Of a DNA stretch of 64,000 nt, positions 8,766 to 17,021 are shown piece after piece (position 1 is the stretch's first letter; each line of letters opens with the position of its first letter). This stretch comes from Propionibacterium sp. (lineage in GTDB: Bacteria; Actinomycetota; Actinomycetes; Propionibacteriales; Propionibacteriaceae). Below the pieces are notes generated by a model, which searched no databases, had not been told where the DNA came from, and saw only the letters and a list, made by a program, of their open reading frames with translations. The DNA lies in contig JAAYVB010000008.1 of the NCBI GenBank assembly GCA_012517405.1, positions 107,807 through 171,806 on the forward strand. The letters run 5' to 3'. Position numbers and translations under genes: made by a program.

Positions 8766-10397
8766 TCACCAGCGCATCTGCTCCGGTGCCACCACCGCCA
8801 GGACCCGCCGCTCCACTTGCTCGACCAGCGCATATGACACCAGAGCGATCATTGTGACGACGACCACCGTCGACCACAACGAGGTGTACCGGCTGGTCGC
8901 CGCGTCCACCGCCATCATGTTGCCCAGTCCGGTTCCGGTGGCCAGCCACTCCGCGACGGTCGCCGCCAGCAGCGAGGTCGGCGCCGCGATCCGTGCCGAG
9001 GCGAAGAAGGATGGCGCCATCGCGGGCAGCCGGCCGAGTATCAGCACCCGGGCCGGCGGGGTCGCGTAGGTCGCGAACACCTCGGCCACCTGTCCCGGCA
9101 GCTGCCCGAGCCCGTACAGGCACGAGACCAGCGTGGGAAAGAACGTCATGATCGCCACCACGACTGCGGTCCCGAACGCGCCTCGGCCGAGGGCGGCGAC
9201 CAGCAGGGGAGCGATGGCGATAACCGGCACGCAGCGCAACGCGACCGCGACCGGGGTCAGGGCCTGACGCGTCCGCGTCGACAACGAGAATGCCGTCGCG
9301 AGCAGCACACCGGCCAACAACCCGGCGAAGTATCCGGGGATCGCGACGGCCGCGGTCTGGCCGACGGCGGTCAGCAGGTCATCGCGATGCTCGGGCGCCG
9401 CCGGAGCGGTCACCAGCCACTCCCACACCTGCGCGGGACGCTTGGCGAAGTAGGGATCGAGGCCGAGCAACCCGAACAGGCCAACCCAAGTGCCGATCAC
9501 CAGCACGGACGCCACGACCACTCCACCGGCAGCCTGCAGCGACCGCCGCCACCACGACCGCCGCCGGTCCGATCCGGGAGGCGCCAGCAGCACGGTGGGC
9601 TGTTCGGTGGTCAGGCGGCGCGCCAGCTGCGAGACGGCCAGGTAGCCGATCAGCGAGACGGCCGTGCTGAGCAGCATCAGTGCCCACAGGCCATCGGTAT
9701 CCAGGCTGCGCAATGCGAGGATCGACAGCACCCCCAGCCCGCGCTCGGCACCGGTGAACTCGCCGACCAGGGCACCGAGGAAGGCAGCGGGCACACTGGC
9801 CTGCAATCCGGCCATCAGATAGGGCAGCGCCGCCCGTGCCCGGATGGTGACCAGCGTCGTCCAGCGTCCCCTGCCGTAGCAGGCGGTGAGATCCAGCCAC
9901 GACCGCGGCACCGCGCGCAGCCCCACGAGCAGCGGAACCAGCGACAGGTAGTAGACCGCCAGCGCGGCCAGGGTGATCTGCGGGCCGTCCCCGAACCCGA
10001 AGACCAGCCGCAGCAGCGGCCCGAGCGCAACCAGCGGGAGACAGTAGACGACCAACGCCAGCCGCAGCACCAGCCGCTCCAACCCCGGCAGCAGCACCAC
10101 CAGCAACGCCAGCGCGACCGCAGCCAGATTGCCGATCAGATAGCCGAGAAAGGCCTCACGAGTGGTGAACCATAGCCCGCGGAAATAGACCTCGGCGTTG
10201 TCCACGAGCTTGACGGCGACACCCGAGGGCACACCGACCAGGTGCCGGCCGGCGAGAACGGTGCGTCCGGCCAGCTCCCACGCGCCGATCACCAGCGCCC
10301 AGCCCGCGAGCGTCCGAGCCGCCGCGGGAAGCCGGGACGGCTTGCGCCCGGGCTGCTCGACCTCGGGGCGCACGCGCGGGCTCGTCTGCACGACCAT
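8766..10397 (-). CDS. ABC transporter permease, fused double-domain (NMT1/THI5-type importer)
   Basis: A 543-residue protein made of two BPD-type permease domains in tandem (about residues 30-260 and 285-540), each with five to six membrane helices and its own EAA cytoplasmic loop (RSWLDLTACYGRGRWTTLV in the first; AEVFATYATPPARVLILGRL in the second). Most importers of this class use a homodimer of single permeases; fusion supplies both halves in one chain. It follows the ATPase gene by three bases, completing a substrate-binding protein - ATPase - permease operon on the minus strand. Confidence 0.88.
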   Translation of the reverse strand: MVVQTSPRVRPEVEQPGRKPSRLPAAARTLAGWALVIGAWELAGRTVLAGRHLVGVPSGVAVKLVDNAEVYFRGLWFTTREAFLGYLIGNLAAVALALLVVLLPGLERLVLRLALVVYCLPLVALGPLLRLVFGFGDGPQITLAALAVYYLSLVPLLVGLRAVPRSWLDLTACYGRGRWTTLVTIRARAALPYLMAGLQASVPAAFLGALVGEFTGAERGLGVLSILALRSLDTDGLWALMLLSTAVSLIGYLAVSQLARRLTTEQPTVLLAPPGSDRRRSWWRRSLQAAGGVVVASVLVIGTWVGLFGLLGLDPYFAKRPAQVWEWLVTAPAAPEHRDDLLTAVGQTAAVAIPGYFAGLLAGVLLATAFSLSTRTRQALTPVAVALRCVPVIAIAPLLVAALGRGAFGTAVVVAIMTFFPTLVSCLYGLGQLPGQVAEVFATYATPPARVLILGRLPAMAPSFFASARIAAPTSLLAATVAEWLATGTGLGNMMAVDAATSRYTSLWSTVVVVTMIALVSYALVEQVERRVLAVVAPEQMRW

Positions 10398-10400
10398 CTG

Positions 10401-11207
10401 TCAGCTGCCGCTTTCCGCGTACTCGTCGACGCCCAGCAACGCCCCGATCCGCTCGACCAGGCTGGTGAATCGTTCGCTGTGCAGCTGCTTCATCTGCCGT
10501 GGACGCTCCAGGGCGACCGGCAGATCGGCGATGATCGTCCCCGGCCTCGGCGACATCACCAGCACCCGGTCGGCAAGCAGCACGGCCTCAGGAATCGAGT
10601 GAGTGACCAGCAGCGTCGTGGTGGCCGTGCCCGACCACAGCGGCGGCAGCTCGATGTTGAGGCGCCGCCGGGTGAGTTCGTCGACGGCACCGAAAGGCTC
10701 GTCGAGCAGCAGCAGCCGCGGCTCGGTGATCAGGCAGCGGGCGATCGCCGCCCGCTGTCGCATCCCGCCCGACAGTTGCGCCGGCCGGACGTCCTCGAAG
10801 CCGCGCAGCCCGACGGTGCTCAGCAACTCTGCGATCCTGACGTGATCCACCGGCTGCCGGGCCAGCCGCTGGGCCAACGCGACGTTGGCCGCGGTGGTGC
10901 GCCACGGCAGCAGGGAGGCGTCCTGGAAGGCGATGGCCAGTTCGCCTCGCTTGCGCACCGCCTGCGGCTCGTCGTCGCCGATGCTCACCGATCCACCGGG
11001 GTCGGGCTGCTCGAGCCCAGCGATGATCCGCAGCAGCGTCGACTTGCCGCAACCCGAGGGCCCGACCAACGCCGTGAGCGAGCCGGGAGCAAGGCTGAGA
11101 TCGAGCGGCTCGAGGACCGTCAGCCGATCGCCGCCGGTGCCGAAGTGCTTGCCGACCGCGGTACATCTGACTTCCGGGGCGAGCGCACGAGTCTTCGTGA
11201 TACTCAC
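10401..11207 (-). CDS. ABC transporter ATP-binding protein (TauB/SsuB/ThiZ-like)
   Basis: A nucleotide-binding subunit of about 268 residues. Walker A is GPSGCGKST, the Q-loop lies in LAIAFQDASLLPWRTT, the signature is LSGGMRQR and Walker B LLLLDEPFGAVDELTR, all typical of the nitrate/sulfonate/taurine/thiamine-precursor importer clade. The GTG start at 11207 is preferred because it overlaps the TGA of the substrate-binding protein gene (GTGA); a longer upstream frame exists but has no support. The permease starts three bases after its stop. Confidence 0.9.
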   Translation of the reverse strand: MSITKTRALAPEVRCTAVGKHFGTGGDRLTVLEPLDLSLAPGSLTALVGPSGCGKSTLLRIIAGLEQPDPGGSVSIGDDEPQAVRKRGELAIAFQDASLLPWRTTAANVALAQRLARQPVDHVRIAELLSTVGLRGFEDVRPAQLSGGMRQRAAIARCLITEPRLLLLDEPFGAVDELTRRRLNIELPPLWSGTATTTLLVTHSIPEAVLLADRVLVMSPRPGTIIADLPVALERPRQMKQLHSERFTSLVERIGALLGVDEYAESGS

Positions 11208-12220
11208 GCGGTGGGACCGTTCTGGTACACCTCGTCGAGGATCGACCGATCCCACAGCCGCTCGTCGGCGCCCTCGATGCCGAGCAGGTCGAACAGCTTC
11301 AGGTTCTCGGCGACCTGCTCATCGGTGAACCAGGCGAATCCGAACTGGTCGGTGAGCTCGGAGAACATGATGTCGAGCTGGACTTCGGCCTGTCGCAGCT
11401 GGGTGGGCAGGTCGAGTCCGGCGTCCGGATGCATTCGGACGGTGAGCTCGGCGGCGCCTTGCGGGTCGTCGCGATAGGCCTGCCAGCCCCGCGCATCCCC
11501 GCGTACCAGCCGGAGGATCTGGGCTCGCTTGCGCTCGTCCTCCAGGCTGGAGCGCAGCACGGTGTAGGTCTGGCTCATCGGGTTGTAGCCGAAGTCGGCG
11601 AGCAGCATGGAGTGGCCCTCGATGCCCTGAACCGCCAGCGCCACCGGCAGATCGTTGTAGAAGCAGAAGATGCCGTCGACCTGGCCTGCGGTGAGAATCG
11701 CGGGGTCGTACTGGCTGGGGACGAACTGCACGTCGCTCTGCCCGAGTCCGTTCACGGTGAGGAAGGCGGTGAGCCCGGGAGTGTCGGTTCCGGCAACCCC
11801 GATCTGCTTGCCGATCAGGTCTTGGGGTTCGCGCAGCGGTGCATCGGCCAACGACAGAATCGTTGCGGGGCTCTTCTGGTACTGCGCGCCGATGATGACC
11901 AGGTCGGCTCCCTCGGCATTGGACCGGGCAACACCGTCGGCCGACGAGATGTTCATCAAGGCGGCGCCGCTCACCGTGTTGGCATCGCCGGCCACGTTGG
12001 GCCCGCCGGCCGCCAGCCTCACCGTCAGGTCTTCGAACAGTCCGCGATCCTGAGCGATGTAGGTGCCGCCGAACTGCACCGAATGCGTCCACGACAGCTG
12101 GTAGGTCACTTCGGACGAGCCGCCGGAGCCGGGGTTCTCACGACCGCAACCGGCCAGGCCGGCCAGCAGCAGTGCGCTCAGCCCGCCGAAGGTGCGGCGG
12201 GTCATCGTGATCGGAGTCAT
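11204..12220 (-). CDS. Substrate-binding lipoprotein, NMT1/THI5-like (possible pyrimidine or flavin ligand)
   Basis: A 338-residue solute-binding protein. The leader MTPITMTRRTFGGLSALLLA carries twin arginines and ends in an LAGC lipobox, suggesting Tat export and lipid anchoring. The mature part has the NMT1/THI5-like fold (YQLSWTHSVQFGGTYIAQDR; QYQKSPATILSLADAP; GKQIGV). This class includes ThiY (thiamine pyrimidine) and RibY (riboflavin). The location next to a flavin electron-transfer module favours a flavin, but that is inference. The start at 12220 is supported by a GGGAGG ribosome-binding site; the frame extends further without one. Confidence 0.85.
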   Translation of the reverse strand: MTPITMTRRTFGGLSALLLAGLAGCGRENPGSGGSSEVTYQLSWTHSVQFGGTYIAQDRGLFEDLTVRLAAGGPNVAGDANTVSGAALMNISSADGVARSNAEGADLVIIGAQYQKSPATILSLADAPLREPQDLIGKQIGVAGTDTPGLTAFLTVNGLGQSDVQFVPSQYDPAILTAGQVDGIFCFYNDLPVALAVQGIEGHSMLLADFGYNPMSQTYTVLRSSLEDERKRAQILRLVRGDARGWQAYRDDPQGAAELTVRMHPDAGLDLPTQLRQAEVQLDIMFSELTDQFGFAWFTDEQVAENLKLFDLLGIEGADERLWDRSILDEVYQNGPTA

Positions 12221-12462
12221 GCAGCCTCCCAGGGGTCGCATCATGCGTTGAGACCGGACCGGCTTGCGGGCCCATCTTGCGAGCCTATTCTCACCCCGGA
12301 CCACCATCTGCTGCTAACAACGCCAGATGGCTGCCGACCCGGCGCGCCGGGGGTAGGGTCCGGGCCGTGTCGATCGGCGAAGCTATGAGTTACCTATGGA
12401 GTTCTTGGGGGATGGCTGAGGGGGGCCTTTTCTTGGAGAAGTCTTAGACCCCGGAACCAAAC

Positions 12463-13893
12463 ATGGTTGCCATGACAGCGATCCACGAACGCAGTTCAAG
12501 CCTGACACACTTCCCGACCCCGGCACATACGGCGACGCTTCGAGCAGCGCAGGCATGGCAAGCTGCCGGAGTCGTCGTGATCTGGCTGACCAGCTTGTTC
12601 GTTGCGGCGTTGTGGGTGGCCGGCGGAGGTCTCCAGGCAACGATTGGAGGTGGGGCCGAGGCGCTGATATCCGCTGGTCGGCTCACCGGACTGGTTTCTG
12701 CCAATCTGCTGCTCTATCAGGTCTTGCTGATGGCCCGCGTGCCGTTGTTCGAGCGAGCCTTCGGTCACGACGCCTTGACCCGGGCGCACCGGTTGACCGG
12801 GTTCTGGTCGTTCTGGCTCTTCCTGGCCCACGTTGTGTTGACCGTTGCCGGGTACGCGGCCGGCGCGCTGATCGGCTTCTTCGACCAACTTGCGCAGATG
12901 GTCGTGCAGTCGGTTGATATGACCCTGGCCGTAGTCGGCACGATACTGATCGTCGGCGTAGTGGCCTTGTCGATCCGACGCGCACGCCGGAGGCTGCGTT
13001 ATGAATCGTGGCATCTGCTCCACCTCTATGCCTACCTGGGAGTTGGGCTTGCGCTGCCGCATCAGCTGTTCTCGGGGGCCGACTTTCTCGCTTTCCCGTG
13101 GGCCGCTGCCTATTGGTGGGCCTTGTGGGCAGTGGCGGCCGGCTGCGTTCTCGTCTTTCGCCTCGGCGCCCCGTTGGCACGATCGATCCGCCACCGCATC
13201 CGCGTCGAGTCGGTCACTCCCGACGGTTCCACCGGCGTGTGCGTGCAGATGTCGGGACATCGTCTGGACCAGTTGGATGTCCGGGCCGGTCAGTTCTTCG
13301 TGTGGCGTTTCCTCGACGGCCCGGGGTGGACCAGAGGGCATCCGTTCTCGATTTCGGCGCGACCATCGGACGATCGATTGACGATCACCGCCCGCATCGT
13401 CGGGGACGGTACCCAGCGGCTGACACGTATGGCACCAGGCACATCGGTGCTGGTTGAGGGACCTTACGGACATCTGACCGGCGATCGGCGCCGCGGACAC
13501 AAACTCCTCATGCTGGGCGCCGGCGCAGGAGTCGCCCCGCTCGTCTCCATCCTGCAGGAACAGCCATACGAGCCGGGGCAGGCGACTCTGGTCACCCGCG
13601 ATAGCCGTCCAGATGAGGCGTTGCTGACCACCTCGATCGACCAACTCGTGGCTCAGCGGGGGCTCACGCACGTCGCGATGATCGGGCCGCGTTCGCGGCG
13701 AACCTCGTCCTGGCTTCCGCGGAGCTGGGAGCAGTGGACCGGACCCGAGCTGCTGCAGCAGCTCGCCCCGGGGTTGTCGGACTACGACATCTATCTGTGT
13801 GGTCCGGGGCCGTGGATGAGGAGTCTGAGAAATGACTTGGAGTCCTTGTCGGTGGATCCGGGTCACATTCACTCCGAAGACTTTGATATCTAG
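12463..13893 (+). CDS. Ferric-reductase-like transmembrane flavocytochrome
   Basis: A 476-residue protein with six membrane helices (about residues 35-250) followed by a ferredoxin-reductase-type FAD/NAD module. Candidate heme-ligating histidines lie in RAHRLTG, LAHVVLT, SWHLLHLYAY and LPHQLF. The FAD motif is HPFSIS, the NAD(P) motif GAGAGVAPLVS, and the C-terminal nucleotide motif LCGPGPW. It should move electrons from NAD(P)H across the membrane. Directly downstream lie an FMN-binding protein and ApbE, so the likely acceptor is a covalently flavinylated extracytoplasmic carrier rather than free iron. The start at 12463 is tentative; ATG 12472 is an alternative. Confidence 0.85.
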   Translation: MVAMTAIHERSSSLTHFPTPAHTATLRAAQAWQAAGVVVIWLTSLFVAALWVAGGGLQATIGGGAEALISAGRLTGLVSANLLLYQVLLMARVPLFERAFGHDALTRAHRLTGFWSFWLFLAHVVLTVAGYAAGALIGFFDQLAQMVVQSVDMTLAVVGTILIVGVVALSIRRARRRLRYESWHLLHLYAYLGVGLALPHQLFSGADFLAFPWAAAYWWALWAVAAGCVLVFRLGAPLARSIRHRIRVESVTPDGSTGVCVQMSGHRLDQLDVRAGQFFVWRFLDGPGWTRGHPFSISARPSDDRLTITARIVGDGTQRLTRMAPGTSVLVEGPYGHLTGDRRRGHKLLMLGAGAGVAPLVSILQEQPYEPGQATLVTRDSRPDEALLTTSIDQLVAQRGLTHVAMIGPRSRRTSSWLPRSWEQWTGPELLQQLAPGLSDYDIYLCGPGPWMRSLRNDLESLSVDPGHIHSEDFDI

Positions 13894-13906
13894 GAAAGGC
13901 TGAGTC

Positions 13907-14389
13907 ATGAAACGGATTGCATACGCATCGCTGGCCGCACTGAGCGGGGTGGTTCTCCTCGTGAGCTACCGCGCCTCGATCAGTAGCGCCCTCTCGAGTT
14001 CCCCGGGTACCGCCACGGCAAGCAGTCCCCAGACCACTTCCAGTGCGTCCGGCAACGTTGACCCGGGCGTCTCGGCCGAGTCGGCCACAACATCCTGCTC
14101 CGGCCTGGTCGACGGCACCTATCAGGGTCAGTCCGTCTCGACTCGTTACGGAGACGTCCAGGTACAGATCGTTGTCGAGAACGGGACGATCACCGCAGCG
14201 GACGCCATCACGTATCCATCCGAAAACTCCCGCGATCAACAAATCAACTCAGATGCCATCCCCAAGCTCACCAGCGAGACGCTGTCAGCGCAGAGCGCCC
14301 AGATCGACATGATCTCGGGCGCGACCTATACCAGTCGCGGATACCTCGAGTCGCTGCAGAGTGCTCTCGACCAGGCGCAGTGCGGATGA
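13907..14389 (+). CDS. FMN-binding domain protein, probably covalently flavinylated
   Basis: A 160-residue exported protein: an N-terminal hydrophobic signal/anchor (residues 4-23), a Ser/Thr-rich linker of about 45 residues and one FMN-binding domain. Near the C-terminus SGATYTS matches the S/T-G-A-T-x-T/S site where ApbE attaches FMN through a phosphoester to the second Thr/Ser. Cys at about residue 63 and at 159 could form a disulfide closing the domain. It is preceded by an AGGAAAGG ribosome-binding site 13 bp after the reductase gene and overlaps apbE by four bases, so reductase, carrier and modifying enzyme form one operon. Confidence 0.88.
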   Translation: MKRIAYASLAALSGVVLLVSYRASISSALSSSPGTATASSPQTTSSASGNVDPGVSAESATTSCSGLVDGTYQGQSVSTRYGDVQVQIVVENGTITAADAITYPSENSRDQQINSDAIPKLTSETLSAQSAQIDMISGATYTSRGYLESLQSALDQAQCG

Positions 14390-15246
14390 GCGCCGGTGAC
14401 CCTCGGCCCGCCGACTTCCGCCGGAGCGTCAAGGTCGAGCAAATCATGGGTACGGCGGTCAGCATCCACGTGATCACGGCTGCCGAGAGCGTCGCCGGGG
14501 AATCCGTGGCCGCAGCGATGGGACGCGTCGGTGCCCGGCTTCACCAAGTCGATCGCGTCTGCTCGCCGTTTCTCGAGAGCTCCGACATCTGCCGTATCGC
14601 TCGAGGAGACCTTGGGTTGGCAGACGCGGATCCGATGATCGCAGAGATCCATCGCGAATGTCTCGACGCGAGAGCGCGCACGGGCGGACTCTTCGATCCG
14701 TGGTGGAAAGGCTGGTTCGACCCAACAGGAATCGTCAAAGGCTGGGCGGTTGAAAGGGTCGTCGAGCAGGAGCTGGCGCCGCTGCTGGAGATTCGCGATG
14801 TTGCGGCCGTGGGCGTGAATGCAGGCGGTGATATGCAGCTGCTCACAGCCGAGGACTCGCCGTGGGTGTGGGAGGTGGGAATCGTGGACCCCAACGATCC
14901 CCGGCAAATGGCGGCGAGGTTATCGGTGACCAGTGGCGCGATCGCCACCTCGGGCATCGCCGAGCGAGGTGATCACATCATCGATCCGCGCACCGGTGGA
15001 GCTGCACACGGGATCGCATCGTCGACTGTCGTGGCGGACCGGCTCACCGAGGCCGATCTGTGGGCCACGACGGCGATGATCGCGGGCTTTGATGATCTGG
15101 ACTGGATCGCCACCGCCGGCACTCGCGCGGGCCTGCTGATCGCCTCCGATGGACGGGTTCGCCGGTGGTCAGGTGGCACTCGGATCTTGGCTGATGGGGC
15201 CGGCTTGGAGCGATTCGGCCGCTTGCCGCAGGCGGCGTCCGCCTGA
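14386..15246 (+). CDS. apbE: FAD:protein FMN transferase (ApbE family)
   Basis: A 286-residue ApbE-like flavin transferase. Diagnostic segments are GTAVSIHV at the N-terminus, DPTGIVKGWAVERV, the FAD-binding VGVNAGGDMQ, and the Mg-binding C-terminal part ATSGIAERGDHIIDPRTGG. The ATG at 14386 overlaps the TGA of the FMN-binding protein gene (ATGA) and is preferred to the GTG six bases upstream. No signal peptide or lipobox is evident, unlike many extracytoplasmic ApbE proteins, so it may work on its target before export, or the true start may differ. Its 3' end overlaps the convergent histidine kinase gene by 78 bp. Confidence 0.9.
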   Translation: MSAGDPRPADFRRSVKVEQIMGTAVSIHVITAAESVAGESVAAAMGRVGARLHQVDRVCSPFLESSDICRIARGDLGLADADPMIAEIHRECLDARARTGGLFDPWWKGWFDPTGIVKGWAVERVVEQELAPLLEIRDVAAVGVNAGGDMQLLTAEDSPWVWEVGIVDPNDPRQMAARLSVTSGAIATSGIAERGDHIIDPRTGGAAHGIASSTVVADRLTEADLWATTAMIAGFDDLDWIATAGTRAGLLIASDGRVRRWSGGTRILADGAGLERFGRLPQAASA

Positions 15247-16212
15247 CTGGGGCAAACGCAATAGGAATGTCGTTCCGGTGGCCGACGTCGATTCCACGGC
15301 GACGGTTCCGCTGAAGCGCACCGCGACATCTCGCACCAAGGCCAGGCCCAGACCGAAGCCGCGTCGTCCGGTCTGCTCGTGCGCATGTGAGAACCGCTCA
15401 AACACCGCCCCCGGGGCGATGCCGGTGATGCCGGCGCCCTCATCTCGCACGCGGACTTCTGCCATGGCGCCCTGAGTCGACACAGACACCGTCACGGTCC
15501 CGCTAGCAGGAGAGTGCTGAATCGCGTTGTCGATCAACGCCACCACGCAGCGCACCAGCGTCACCTGCGGCACGAGGACCGTCGGCGTGGACTCGGCGGT
15601 GACCGCGATCACGATCTGTGATGCCGACGCCAGCGCCTCCAGCGATCCGGTTGCTTGCTTCACAGCATCGACCACGGACACCGGTGTGTCCATTGCGGTT
15701 TCGGATCCTTCAGCGCTGAGAAGTAGATCATTGAGGATCGCAGCCATGGAGTCGGCGTCGGCGTGCAGGCGTTCGACGATGTCAGCAACCGGCTGTCCAC
15801 GAGCCAGGCGACGCTCCAGCGTCTGAACCCGGCTGCTCAGCACTGTCAGCGGAGTCCGCATTTCGTGGCTGGCGTCGGCAACGAAGTTGCGTTGCAGTCG
15901 CAAGGCTTCAGCCAGAGGCTGCACGGCACGTCGAGACGCCAGCCAGCCGACAGCGGCTGTGAGTACGACCCCCAGCAGGCCAAGCATGATGACGAGCAGG
16001 ACCACCTGGTCGACATCGACAACCAGCGCCCCCTCGCCCCGCTCGCCGCCGGGACCTTGGTGCTCGCCCTGCTCACGCCGCGAGCCGATACGGATCGCCC
16101 AAATCAAAATGAGGACGCCGGCGATCGTAACGATCGCCGTTGTCACCCCAACCCACAAACCAACAGATGCCGCGGCCCGGCGGACTCGAGTGCCATCTTC
16201 GTTGGCGGTCAC
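15169..16212 (-). CDS. Two-component sensor histidine kinase
   Basis: A 347-residue membrane sensor: TM1 at about residues 17-40, a very short external loop (41-67, Gly/Glu-rich), TM2 at 68-90, then a DHp domain with the phosphoacceptor H116 in DASHEMRTPLTVL and a catalytic domain with N box LIDNAIQHSP, G1 RDEGAGI and G2 GFGLGLAL. The tiny external loop suggests it senses the membrane or a partner protein rather than a bound soluble ligand. The GTG at 16212 overlaps the stop of the response regulator gene (GTGA). It is convergent with apbE; the last 26 codons overlap apbE on the other strand. Confidence 0.88.
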   Translation of the reverse strand: MTANEDGTRVRRAAASVGLWVGVTTAIVTIAGVLILIWAIRIGSRREQGEHQGPGGERGEGALVVDVDQVVLLVIMLGLLGVVLTAAVGWLASRRAVQPLAEALRLQRNFVADASHEMRTPLTVLSSRVQTLERRLARGQPVADIVERLHADADSMAAILNDLLLSAEGSETAMDTPVSVVDAVKQATGSLEALASASQIVIAVTAESTPTVLVPQVTLVRCVVALIDNAIQHSPASGTVTVSVSTQGAMAEVRVRDEGAGITGIAPGAVFERFSHAHEQTGRRGFGLGLALVRDVAVRFSGTVAVESTSATGTTFLLRLPQSGGRRLRQAAESLQAGPISQDPSAT

Positions 16213-16889
16213 GGCAGATCTCCCAATCGGTATCCCTGCGCTCGAACGGTCTCTACCAAGTCTTTGCTTGTCTTCCTCCGCAGATAATGCACATATGTGT
16301 CCACGGTTCCGGGCGAGTCGTCTGGTTTGAACACCGACTGCAGGATCTCCTCGCGGGAGAAGACATGCTCGGGACTCGAGCTCAACAACTCGAGCAACTG
16401 ATTCTCGGTGGCGGTCAGCGAGATACGGGTGCCGAAAGGCGAGTAGATCGTCATGGTGTCGGGCGTGTAGACCCAATCACCCACGTAGCGCCGGCGTCCC
16501 TCAGCCGCGTACCCGCGTGTGAGTGCGCGCAATCGGGCCAGCAACTCCTCGAACTCGAACGGTTTGACCAGGTAGTCGTTGGCGCCGCCGTCCAAACCGG
16601 AGACCCGGTCCTCGAGGGTGCCGAGCGCGGTGAGCATCAGGATCGGGGTGGTGATCTGGGCACGGCGCACGGCCGCGATCAACTCCAGGCCGCTCATTGC
16701 CGGCAACCGCCGGTCCACAACCATCACGTCAAAATGGCGGTTCAGACTCTTCTCCAGGCCTTGCTCGGCGTCGGGTACATGATCAACCGTGTAGAACTCG
16801 GACAAGACTTCGACGAGCATCTCGGCAATATCCGGATCATCCTCAACGAGTAGGAGTGAGGCGCCCCGCGCGCCGGACGAGTCGACCAT
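16209..16889 (-). CDS. OmpR-family response regulator
   Basis: A 226-residue regulator with an N-terminal receiver domain (acidic pair D17/D18, phosphoacceptor D59 in VMVVDRRLPAMSG, conserved Lys in YLVKPFEFEEL) and a C-terminal winged helix (YVHYLRRKTSKDLVETVRAQ GYRLGDL, split here). The start at 16889 is chosen because GAGGAGG lies six bases upstream; in-frame starts up to 16931 lack a site. It is operonic with the kinase. Its proximity to the flavin electron-transfer genes makes those a plausible target, but no operator sequence was recognised. Confidence 0.9.
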   Translation of the reverse strand: MVDSSGARGASLLLVEDDPDIAEMLVEVLSEFYTVDHVPDAEQGLEKSLNRHFDVMVVDRRLPAMSGLELIAAVRRAQITTPILMLTALGTLEDRVSGLDGGANDYLVKPFEFEELLARLRALTRGYAAEGRRRYVGDWVYTPDTMTIYSPFGTRISLTATENQLLELLSSSPEHVFSREEILQSVFKPDDSPGTVDTYVHYLRRKTSKDLVETVRAQGYRLGDLP

Positions 16890-17021
16890 GATCATCCTCC
16901 TCGTGGTGCGAGCCTCACCGGATTGTCGCACTCCGGACGCGCCTTAGGCGGATCCGGTGCCACGACAGAAGCTGAGGCTAAGTATGCAGGGTCTTCAGCC
17001 GGTAGCCGATTCACTGAGGGT

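Noticed and set aside
16889..17021. Possible small gene or tRNA between the response regulator and ligD
   Set aside because: No cloverleaf, no ribosome-binding site with a plausible frame, and the space is only about 130 bp.
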